DNA of 26,423 bases from Mesostigma viride. Taxonomy: Eukaryota; Streptophyta; Mesostigmatophyceae; Mesostigmatales; Mesostigmataceae. This document shows, in pieces, positions 18,301 to 26,423 of this stretch. The translations under genes were made by a program, and so were the position numbers. The stretch covers positions 1 through 26,423 of the forward strand of contig RPFO01000400.1 in assembly GCA_009746045.1 (NCBI GenBank), read 5' to 3'. A model generated the notes under the pieces. That model worked only from the letters and a program-made list of their open reading frames with translations. It did not search any database and was not told the DNA's origin. The stretch's first letter is position 1. The number at the start of each line of letters is the position of its first letter.

Positions 18301-18918
18301 AAATTCTGGACAAGGAGATGGGGAGGAAGGCGTACGCTGGCATTCGGCAATATTCGAAGTTGACGGGACTAGGAACCAAGGAGCATTTCAGAGACAATCT
18401 GTTGATTCTGCAGAAGTCAGAGTCCTTGTTTGATTTGAAGGCGTATTCTCGTTTTGGACTAGCACAGTCTCTGGCCATTACGCTCAAGCTACTAGAAGGG
18501 ACGCCTATCATCGACTTCATCACGACGGCTGATCCGTTCAATCTCACAATGAAGTTGACGCGCGACGAGACGATTGCACTAGGGAAAAAATTGACAGCGA
18601 AATTGCCGACAAGGCCTGGTTCATGCGCTCAACATTTGGATACCAACGGCGAGCAGGCGAGGCTTGTAGTCTTTCTTTTGCACAATGTAGCGGGCTCATA
18701 AACAGATTGTTAAGCCCGACTCTGGGAATTTCTGCCAAGGGGCGAAGGGCAATAGCCGTGGCGGTGGTTACTTGGAAATTTCGAAGGCGGACATGCACGC
18801 GTTTCTTGATAGGTATAAACCCTCGTGGTGGGGTGATGAGAAGGATTATTCGATCACGTCGTTGTCTGGCCTGTCGATGGATGAAATCGCTCCTTTCCTG
18901 CAGGGGGCGGATAAGTAA
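15333..18918 (+). CDS. Primase-helicase: AEP primase fused to UL9/OBP-like SF2 helicase
   Basis: The intact frame runs from ATG 15333 to TAA at 18699-18701 (1122 residues). ATG 15489 (MSTAAEF) is an attractive alternative start, because the first 52 residues are atypical and cover a perfect palindrome. The AEP domain has YFDFDWE (D153, D155), KQSVH (H210) and RTIYSRYRAFRMIGMKK (295-310). A zinc-ribbon-like segment has C420, C423, C446 and H452. The helicase has Walker A NCGTGKSE (503-510), Walker B LLILDEI (604-610), ALDATVT (644-650), SPTITVGVSY (770-779) and QQIFRVRH (805-812). It should prime and unwind viral DNA. Two further frames appear to carry the true C-terminus to TAA 18916-18918; the first switch is at a run of six A (18585-18590). 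Confidence 0.85.
15412..15429. promoter_or_regulatory. 18-bp perfect palindrome, candidate operator
   Basis: CGTGGGAGATCTCCCACG is perfectly self-complementary. Related CGTGGGA/TCCCACG half-sites occur at 15153-15159 and around 15447-15453. The palindrome lies between two candidate start codons (15333 and 15489) of the primase-helicase, so it may be 5' untranslated control sequence rather than coding. Confidence 0.4.
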
Positions 18919-19016
18919 TAAATATTTTTAATGGAACGCGTTTCTGCCATGCATGTAGTTATCGTTGCCAGCGACAACTGCTTCCCATGCAAATCGGAGG
19001 CCCATCCGGTTCGAGT
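18919..19016. other. Short gap between primase-helicase and right TIR
   Basis: AATAAA overlaps the final stop region (about 18917-18923) and may act as the polyadenylation signal of the helicase. The rest holds no gene that I can support. Confidence 0.35.
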
Positions 19017-19065
19017 CACACCCCGCCGCGCGGCCCTCGCCGGCTCCCTCACCCTGCGAGGCCAT

Positions 19066-19548
19066 GGCGAAAAATTGGGCGGTCTTTTCTTAAGAGTAAG
19101 TACGTGCAATTTTTCGCCACATCCAACAACCCACGCCACCTCAGCGCCGGCCAGTGGGGGAAGGTGGCGAAAAATTGGGCGTTCTTTTCTTAAGAGTAAG
19201 TACGTGCAATTTTTCGCCATCACTCTCACACCTTGACAAACACCTCCTATACCCCGCGCCAAGGGGTGGCAGGGTGGCGAAAAATTGGGCGTTCTTTTCT
19301 TAAGAGTAAGTACGTGCAATTTTTCGCCATCCTTGTCACACCTTGACAAACACCTCCTATGACCCGCGCCAAGGGGTGGCAGGGTGGCGAAAAATTGGGC
19401 GTTCTTTATATAAGAGTAAGTACGTGCAATTTTTCGCCATCACTCTCACACCTTGACAAACACCTCCTATGACCCGCGCCAAGGGGTGGCAGGGTGGCGA
19501 AAAATTGGGCGTTCTTTATATAAGAGTAAGTACGTGCAATTTTTCGCC
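19066..19548 (+). repeat. Right hairpin array, five inverted-repeat units
   Basis: Units are at 19066-19118, 19166-19218, 19276-19328, 19386-19438 and 19496-19548. All share the 12-bp outer arms with the left array but are all of the second type (GGGC next to one arm, GTGC next to the other). The two outermost units have TATATAAG in the loop where the others have TTCTTAAG. The innermost unit is the exact reverse complement of the innermost left unit. Confidence 0.92.
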
Positions 19549-19664
19549 ATCCTTGTCACACCCCCAACACACCATCACAACTGCCGGGGTGGTGACAGAT
19601 GCCAGCCTAAATGTCACAACCTGGTGAGCAGTGGTGGCAGGGGGGCACTTCTGTTTTTGCAAGT

Positions 19665-19699
19665 GGTTCAGGGTTTTAGGGTTTAGGGCTTAGGGTGAG
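19665..19699 (-). repeat. Telomere-like repeats in right TIR
   Basis: This is the mirrored copy: CAGGG, TTTTAGGG, TTTAGGG, CTTAGGG in plus-strand order. One unit carries a substitution relative to the left copy. Confidence 0.7.
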
Positions 19700-19838
19700 A
19701 CCCCATCCTAGGCCGCGGTCACTATAGGGTCACTATAGGGGTGGCAGATGCCAGCATAAGGGTGGTGCACTTCTCCTAGTCGCGATGACGGAATGATGAC
19801 GGAATGATGATGGAAGCTACTTAATTAATTAATTAATA

Positions 19839-19925
19839 ATGCCATTCCAATCATTGTCACCCGTAGTGACCTGTCGCAAAGCTATTGCCTGCACCAAGAT
19901 GAAATTAAGTGCATGCGTGCGTAGC
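19839..19925. other. Host sequence between the PLV and the next transposon
   Basis: Fewer than 90 bases of unannotated host DNA, AT-rich, without a recognisable gene. Confidence 0.4.
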
Positions 19926-19929
19926 TTAC

Positions 19930-21628
19930 CCCCTAAATGGTCTGGCTGCCGATTTTCCGCCTAAAACTGAGTTACAGCCGACACGTCGGCCCCTTCTCGG
20001 GGGACCAAATGCCGCGAAAACTATTGAGAATTAGGAAAAGTTTAGCTGAGAAGATCGAAAGTTTATAATTTTCCTCACAGCATGGTACTAGGGTTTGCAT
20101 ACTTCTGACAAAGTTATAGAGGTGTTCTGGCCGGTCAAAGTACTAGGGGTCAGGGTACTTTTTCAGGTACAACGTGCATTCCGGAAAACGACGACCTGGC
20201 CATGGCGGCTTGCGCCCACGCATGGCATTTACGTTTTCGTTCGAATTTTCTGACCAAACTCAGGAAATTGATTTTATACGTCCTAAAGATGATACAGGCC
20301 AATTTTTGGTTCGCGGGAATGCCATTTGATAGGTGTCGGCAGCGTTCTTGCTGGAAAAAACTGCGATCAGGCCGGACGATAGAAACGTTGACAGCAATAA
20401 CTTTCCGGCGTATTTTAAAGGATATATTGGTTTCTTTTTACTTGTTATGATACATAGTAGTCGTAAACGTGCAAGGGTGGCCAGAAATCGCCGAATCCAG
20501 CGACCATGCTGCACAACTTTGGTGTGCCGAAATGCGCCATTTTGCGGCCACCGCCTGGGCCAAGGTAACGCCATCCATGCCTGGTAAAGCTGAGTTATCG
20601 TTTTCCTATCGATGTTTGACGTTTATATATACGTTCTAGCTTGTGTAGCACATTCTTTTTGCATTATTCATGCTCTTTCTTGACCCTGGCCTGGCCCCTT
20701 TCTAAAACACCCTTCTTAGATGCTTCCCTCAGTCAGTTGACCTGCCACAGGGTGATGGTGAAAAGTTTTAGAGGCTGTATGGGTTTGAATACCTCCATAT
20801 ATGTTTGTTATACATTTGCCACACACATATTGCATGAGTGTGAGGCAGTTGGCTGGTCTCTGTGGCATCATCAAGCATGTAACCGGTGAGTAGAAGCTTC
20901 CCATTGTCAGCATGTGCCACCAGGTGTGCTGGCCATCACCTGGCAAGCTATAGCAGCTTAGGCCTAGTTTATCCTTGCTAGGGCAAGCTGAAATAGGCTT
21001 AAAATCGCTAGTTTGTTGGTGGCTGCCTCCTAGAATGCATGCCTTGCGTAGGGTATCCGTACCACGTTACCTACGTGCATGGACAAGGTGGCACCTGCAC
21101 ATAGGTGCCATGTAAGGGCAGTGTGATGATGCAGTTATGTTTCCCCATCATTGTGGAAGGGAAATGTATTGTGTGGCATGGTTGGGGGCCATATTAGTAG
21201 GTATTAGTAGGTAGTATGCCCACTCCTAACCCCTTGGTTGCTTTTTACCAACGGTACCCCTATGGGCTGTACTGGGTGTAACTGCTGGTATACCCACCCA
21301 AATGATGACCCCAATGGCTCAAACTGTTCAGCAACTAATTGTTTATCATCCCTGAAGTGGTAGGTGCCTAGCTCTTACAACATAATTCAAAATGCACATT
21401 CTACCAAAAATGAAAACGCTCGTCTTGACCCCCCTCACTTTGACGGCAGTTATACATGGCCTACCCTGCATATATGTAAGGTTGTGATATACCAACCCGA
21501 AGGGCAACTCATGGACATGCTTGGCCCCCAAGGACAGCCATTGGATATGGGTGGGTTGGATGGCATCTGGTTTGCAAAATTGTGAAGTTACAGCCGATGC
21601 ATCGGCAGTATTTCTGCCCATTTAGGGG
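19930..21628. mobile_element. 1.7-kb inverted-repeat transposon or MITE, copy 1
   Basis: The element begins CCCCTAAATGG and ends CCATTTAGGGG, and is flanked on both sides by TTAC (19926-19929 and 21629-21632), which looks like a 4-bp target duplication. Near both ends lies a CCGAxxCxTCGG palindrome (GCCGATGCATCGGC at the right end). Internal reading frames are short and without recognisable domains, so it is probably non-autonomous. Ends starting with CCC and TTAN-type targets recall piggyBac-like elements, but no transposase is present to confirm this. Confidence 0.65.
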
Positions 21629-21632
21629 TTAC

Positions 21633-21845
21633 CGAGTCACCTCCACGCATAGCATCTGTAGCGTGCCGACTAGGGTCGAGCCTAGTGAGCACGAGAAAGT
21701 TTGGCAAAAGAAATATGGTATAAAAAGATACGTGCAAAAAGAGTTAGATACCTAAGGTGGTTTGAAGTCCATACCTTCCGGCACACCTCTGCTTGTGTAT
21801 ACGAGTGTGCCGACAGCTAGTTGAGATCTAGAGTAATATCGGTGA
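21633..21845 (+). other. Presumed 5' region of the retrotransposon
   Basis: About 210 bases between the 1.7-kb element and the open frame of the reverse transcriptase. It contains a TATA-like GGTATAAAAAG at about 21717 and an inverted pair GGCACAC/GTGTGCC around 21780-21813. No gene is seen. Confidence 0.3.
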
Positions 21846-24800
21846 CATTGGGATATATATTGCCAAGTCGATGGTCCCCTTGGTGACCCGTGTGGCGCGC
21901 GCCTGCCCAACCGGAATTCGTTGCTGGTGCACATTCGGGCTTCCCACCCCCACATCACGGAGGCCGCCATGCGCGCCATGGACTGCTACCGCTGCCCGGC
22001 AGCCCATTGCCAGCGGATTTTTTCGATCCACGGGCGGTACCAGCATGAGCGGCAGTGCCGCCGCCAAACCCCCCAGAACGGCCTGCCCGGCGGCCCGGCG
22101 GCCGCACCGGCCTCCCGGTCCGGGGCGGCCCCTCGGTCGGCCCCTGCCCCTCCACCGGCATCGCAGGGTACGAGCGATCCGGGGGACCTCTCGGCAGGCT
22201 GGGCATTCCTGGCCACGCTCCCTTTTGCCGCCTGTGCGCGCAACCCTTGCATGACGCTCCCGGACGTCCCTCACCGCGCCCGGAGCTTGTTTACGCGCTG
22301 CGCCCTGCTTTCCCTGGCCCGGATGCATAGTCAACCTCTCGACGAACTCGGCCACAAGCTGTTTCTCGTCACCCCCCGGCTCCTCTTAGCGCCGTTGGAG
22401 CGGGGTGTGCGTGGCGTACAGGGTGCGGTCATCGCTCGCTGCCGGCGGTTCCTCCTCGGGGATTGGGAAGGGCTGTGGGCGCTGCAGCCTCCGGCCTCCA
22501 CCCGGGTGTCGGGGGCCGCCTCCTTTGCCCGGGTGGAAGCTGACGTCATGCGGTTGGTGAAGGTAGGTGAATTGAGCCGGGCCATGCAAAAGCTTGAACT
22601 GACCGCGTTGGCTCCCTCCACTCCCCCGACCCTGCAGGCTTTGCGCGACCTTCACCCCGACGAACCGGCCTTTGCGGTGCCCGCCCCGGCCACCCCCCGC
22701 CCCCGCCTATTGTCCTGGACCTGGACATCTTCACGGCTGTGCTGAAGGATCTGCCGAACGCCTCCTCCACCGGCCCCTCAGGCTGGCGCTACGAGCACCT
22801 CTCCGTGATGGCGGGCCATGGCGGGGCGACCGCACTCTTTGAGGCTGCCGCCGACTTGGCCGCGGGGTCCCTGGCCCCCGCGGCGCGCCCTTGGCTGGCT
22901 GGGGCACGCCTCATTGCCCTCCTGAAAGACGACGTCCCCCCGCCTGCTGGCCGCGTTCGTCCCATTGCTTGCGGCGAGGTCCTACGCAAGCTGGTGAGTA
23001 AGGTCATTTGTCGCCAAAAGGCCCCCGAGTTTCGCGCCTACTTCTGCCCCAACCGGAGTGATACTGAGGAGTCCGTCGCGGCCCAGCTTGGTGTCGCCAC
23101 CAAAGGGGCAGCGACATCATCGTGCACACAGTTCAGGCCTACCTCGAGACGCATCCGACCCATGTGGCGCTGAAGGTGGATTGCCACAATGCGTTCAATG
23201 CTGTCACCAAGGCTAGCATCTTTGAGGCCGTCGGCGAGGCGTTCCCTGACCTTCTTGCGTGGACAGCAGCCTGCTACGGCGACCCCACTCAACTCTCCTT
23301 CCTCATGGAGGATGGGACGTTCGCCGACATCGCTTCCCGCACGGGAACCCAGCAAGGTGACCCCTCGGCCCCTTTTACCTGTCTGCCCCGCTGCACAAGG
23401 CTCTCCAAGGTGTCCACGCTGCGCACCCGGATGTCGTGCTCCTCGCCTATATGGACGATATCCATGCCCTTGGCCCGGCCGACGCTGTGGTTGCCGCCCT
23501 GGCTGCCCTTGAAGTGGCCATGGCGGCCATCAACCTTCGGCTCACCCTCCCCAAGTGTGCAGTCTTTTCGCCCCAGGGGGACTGCTCTGGCTTCCCCGCG
23601 GCTATCCCGGGGGCATTGGCGCGGGCGCGTGGTTTCTCGTGCCTAGGCGTCCCTGTGGGTGACCCTGACTACGTCGCAGAGGAGCTCCGGGCCACCGTGG
23701 AACAGCGCACCCATGTCCTCGAGACTTGGGCGCGCCTCAAGGACCCCCAGACCAAAGGGCTCCTCCTGTGGTTTTGCGCCCACCCGCGGGTGGTTCACTG
23801 GCTCCGTGGCGCTCCCCCCCACTTGGTGCGGCTTGCCGCAGAAGGCCATGACGAGCGCATTCAGGCCGCCTTGCAGGTGCTCCTCCCCGGCCCTAGCCTG
23901 CCAGCTCACTCCATGCGCTTGGCCACCCTCCCCTGCCGCATGGGCGGGTGTGGGCTCACCCGCGCCGCCCGCCTCGCCCCCGCCGCCTTCCTTGGCTCTG
24001 TTGCTCAGGCCTGGGCGGAGATCCGCCGGTTGGTCCCCAGCGCCGTCAGCGCCATTCCCGACTTGGTCACCCCATCCCCCTTCCCCTTTGTGCAGGCTGT
24101 GCAGGATTCTTACCTCGGGATCCAGCAGGCTTGCGACCTCGTCCGCCCCGCTCAGGCCGTCCACCGTCGCCTGCCCCGGGGCACGCCCGGCGTGTCTACT
24201 GTCGTCAGTCCTAGTGTCTTCCCTGCCTGCGTTCATGAAAAACAACAAAAGACCTACGCGGGTATACTACACTGTGCCGACTGGATGGGTCTGCATGCGA
24301 GCTTGAACGATCAGGGGAAGGCTTGGCTTCACTCCGTTTCCCTTGAGGGGAGCGTGGGGTCCGCATTCCTGCGCGCCCTCCCCATGAGCCCTTTGTTCAC
24401 GCTGGTTCCGGCCCTTTACGCCATCGCTCTCCGCCACCAGCTCTTTGCCCCGCAACCTCTCATCACGGCGGGTGCGTCCTGCGGCAGCTGCGGGCTTGCT
24501 CTGGATACTACTGGGACGCACTACATCGCGTGCATGGGTGGCCAGCAGAACCAGAACTGGTTCCTCTATCTCCATACCGCTCTCCTCCGGGTGGTGTGTG
24601 CCATGGTTCGGTCGGTCTTTCCCCACTCCACCATCAAGTGCGAGGACGCGGATGGGGCCGCCCTCTACTCACCCAACCACCGCCCCGACATTACCGTGCT
24701 TGACTACGACGGGCAGGGTTGCCACCTGCTCATCGATGTCTCCGTGGCTCGGCCGCTTTCCGGTCGCCACATCCTCCGGGCGGCTGTGGATGCCGGCGCT

Positions 24801-25100
24801 GCTGCCACTGTGGCTGAGCGCGACAAGTTTGCCTCCTACGGCAATGTGGGGCCCCACCGGGTCATCCCCTTTGTCCTTGAGGAGTTCGGGGCCATGGGCC
24901 CCAAGACAGCGGAGTTTTTCCACGAGTGCTGCCAGCGCCGTGAAGACCGCCTCGACCTCGAGGGTCAGACCGCCCCGTGGTCGGCCCGCACGTGGTCCTC
25001 GTATTGGCGGCAGCGCCTGTCACTCGCCCTCACTCGCACCGTGGCTGATGTGTTATTCCGCCGCACCCGGGCCGACTTTGTCGCGACCCATGCGGTCTAG
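21846..25100 (+). pseudogene. R2-like non-LTR retrotransposon reverse transcriptase with restriction-like endonuclease, decayed
   Basis: The reading passes through four open segments (21846-22745, 22739-23173, 23122-23646, 23436-25100), so at least three frameshifts are needed. The N-terminus has zinc-finger motifs: one ending LLVHIRASHPH and one C-x4-C-x12-H-x3-C (CPAAHCQRIFSIHGRYQHERQC region). RT motifs are GPSGWRYEHL, motif A LKVDCHNAFNAV, motif B GTQQGDPSAP, motif C AYMDD and GFSCLGVPVG. The C-terminal part has a CCHC-like CGSCGLALDTTGTHYIAC, then RPDITVLD and HLLIDVSV, the PD-(D/E)XK endonuclease pattern of R2/NeSL-type elements. The stop is TAG 25098-25100. It is very GC-rich compared with the PLV. 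Confidence 0.8.
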
Positions 25101-25220
25101 ATCCCTTCCAGGCCTGCATGGTGGGCCGGCAGCGCTGTTGCTGCGTGTAGTTTTGTGATGTCTAGTTAGTTGTACCTTGTGCCGCTGGCGTGATCCTTGG
25201 ATGTCTGTGTCAGATTACTC
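25101..25220 (+). other. Probable 3' untranslated region of the retrotransposon
   Basis: About 120 bases between the RT stop and the next transposon. No poly(A) tail is visible before the next element begins. Confidence 0.35.
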
Positions 25221-25224
25221 TTAA

Positions 25225-26423
25225 CCCCTAAATGGTCTTGCGGCCGATTTTCCGCCAAAAATCGAGTTCCAGCCGATGCATCGGCCCCTTCTCGGGCGAC
25301 CAAATGCCGCGAAAACTATTGAGAATTAGGAAAAGTTTAGCTGAGAAGATCGAAAGTTTATAAAATACTCTAAAGCATGGTATATGGGTTTGCATACTTC
25401 TGACAAAGTTATAGAGGTGTTCTGGCCGGTCAAAGTACAAGGGGTCAGGGTACTTTTTCACGTACAACGTGCATTCCGGAAAACGACGACCTGGCCATGG
25501 CGGCTTGCGCCCACGCATGGCATTTACGTTTTCGTTCGAATTTTCTGACCAAACTTAGGATATTGATTTTATACGTCCTAAAGATCATACAGGCCAATTT
25601 CTGGTTCGCGGGAATGCCATTTGATAGGTGTCGGCAGCGTTCTTGCTGGAAAAAACTGCGATCAGGCCGGACGATAGAAACGTTGACAGCAATACCTTTC
25701 CGGCGTATTTTAAAGGATATATCGGTTTCTTTATACTTTTTATGATACATAGTAGTCGTAAACGTGCAAGGGTGGCCAGAAATCGCTGAATCCAGCGACC
25801 ATGCTGCACAACTTTGGTGTGCCGAAATGCGCCATTTTGCGGCCACCGCCTGGGCCAAGGTAACGCCATCCATGCCTGGTAAAGCTTAAGCATCGTTTTC
25901 CTATCGATGTTTGACGTTTATATATACGTTCTAGCTTGTGTAGCACATTCTTTTTGCATTATTCATGCTCTTTCTTGACCCTGGCCTGGCCCCTTTCTAA
26001 AACACCCTTCTTAGATGCTTCCCTCAGTCAGTTGACCTGCCACAGGGTGATGGTGATAAGTTTTAGAGGCTGTATGGGTTTGAATACCTCCATATATGTT
26101 TGTTATACATTTCCCATACACATATTGCATGAGTGTGAGGCAGTTGGCTGGTCGCTGTGGCATCATCAAGCACGTAACTGGTGAGTAAAAGCTTCCCATT
26201 GACAGCATGTGCCACCAGGTGTGCTGGCCATCACCTGGCAAGCTATAGCAGCTTAGGCCTAGTTTATCCTTGCTAGGGCAGGCTGAAATAGGCTCAACAT
26301 CACTAGTTTGTTGGTGGCTGCCTCCTAGAATGCATGCCTTGCGTAGGGTATCCGTACCACGTTACCTACGTGCATGGACAAGGTAGCACCTGCACATAGG
26401 TGCCATGTAAGGGCAGTGTGATG
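25225..26423. mobile_element. 1.7-kb inverted-repeat transposon, copy 2, cut by window end
   Basis: It starts CCCCTAAATGG after TTAA (25221-25224) and matches copy 1 collinearly at a constant offset of 5295 bases up to the last base of the window. Identity is high by eye, with scattered substitutions and few indels. It carries a perfect GCCGATGCATCGGC palindrome near its start. About 500 bases, including the right end, lie beyond the window. Confidence 0.65.

Larger units (their letters stand above)
701..19838. mobile_element. Integrated Polinton-like virus (endogenous PLV)
   Basis: The element is about 19.1 kb, bounded by inverted repeats of 822 bp each. It encodes the PLV hallmark set: double-jelly-roll-type major capsid protein, a probable penton, an FtsK/HerA-type packaging ATPase, a tyrosine recombinase and a primase-helicase. 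Both tips end in TTAATTAATTAATTAA (703-718 and its match at 19821-19836). Because that sequence is palindromic and repetitive, a target-site duplication cannot be separated from the repeat end. Genes are in two divergent blocks. Several genes carry single-base frameshifts, so this copy may not be able to produce virus by itself. Confidence 0.9.
19017..19838 (-). repeat. Right terminal inverted repeat
   Basis: This is the inverted partner of 701-1522 and has the same length by my count. The order is mirrored: five hairpins (19066-19548), telomere-like repeats (about 19665-19699), tandem TCACTATAGGG repeats, and the TTAATTAA tip. The hairpin interiors differ from four of the five on the left, while the rest is almost identical. 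Confidence 0.93.

Noticed and set aside
18985-19030. tRNA remnant near GGTTCGAGTC
   Set aside because: The B-box-like string lacks a pairable T-stem (TCCGG against CACAC) and no acceptor or anticodon arm can be formed.
20202-20450. 82-aa frame conserved in both 1.7-kb copies (also 25497-25745)
   Set aside because: The differences between copies are mostly amino-acid changing and overlapping frames on the other strand are equally conserved. This fits recent duplication rather than selection for protein.
19930-26423. LTR retrotransposon with 1.2-kb LTRs
   Set aside because: The RT has non-LTR motifs and a restriction-like endonuclease, and the repeats have their own inverted termini and target duplication.

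Overview
The window looks like nuclear DNA of a microbial eukaryote, probably an alga, carrying an integrated double-stranded DNA virus of the Polinton-like virus (PLV)/virophage-like class. The species cannot be determined from sequence alone. A GC-rich flank (1-700) is followed by one element bounded by 822-bp terminal inverted repeats (TIRs, 701-1522 and 19017-19838; element about 19.1 kb). To the right lie more host mobile DNA: a 1.7-kb inverted-repeat transposon copy, a decayed R2-like non-LTR retrotransposon, and the start of a second copy of the 1.7-kb element.

Inside the PLV, genes form two divergent blocks that meet at a 24-bp gap (12068-12091). The leftward (minus) block is mainly virion structure: a very large fibre-like protein (1103 aa), a basic zinc-finger protein, a 48-aa protein, a penton/minor-capsid-like protein, a small Gly/Ala-rich pVI-like protein, the double-jelly-roll-type major capsid protein, a 56-aa protein, an adhesin with four Ig-like repeats and a LamG-like lectin domain, and three small unknown genes. 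The rightward (plus) block is packaging, integration and replication: a coiled-coil basic protein, the FtsK/HerA-type packaging ATPase, an AT-hook protein, a tyrosine recombinase, and a fused archaeo-eukaryotic primase plus UL9/OBP-like SF2 helicase. I see no PolB, no RVE integrase and no Ulp1-like protease.

Several viral genes (MCP, adhesin, recombinase, helicase C-terminus, two small genes) are split by single-base frameshifts without premature-stop substitutions, several at short homopolymers. Either the provirus is recently inactivated or the assembly carries indel errors. The two longest reading frames and the ATPase are intact.

The most unusual structure is in the TIRs. Each holds five tandem hairpins with the same 12-bp arms (GGCGAAAAATTG/CAATTTTTCGCC). 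Outer TIR sequence and spacers are nearly identical between ends, but the hairpin interiors belong to two different types, one in the left end and one in the right. Telomere-like CCCTAAA repeats sit in both TIRs about 140 bp from the tips. With an origin-binding-type helicase encoded in the element, these arrays are good candidates for replication origin or end-recognition sites.
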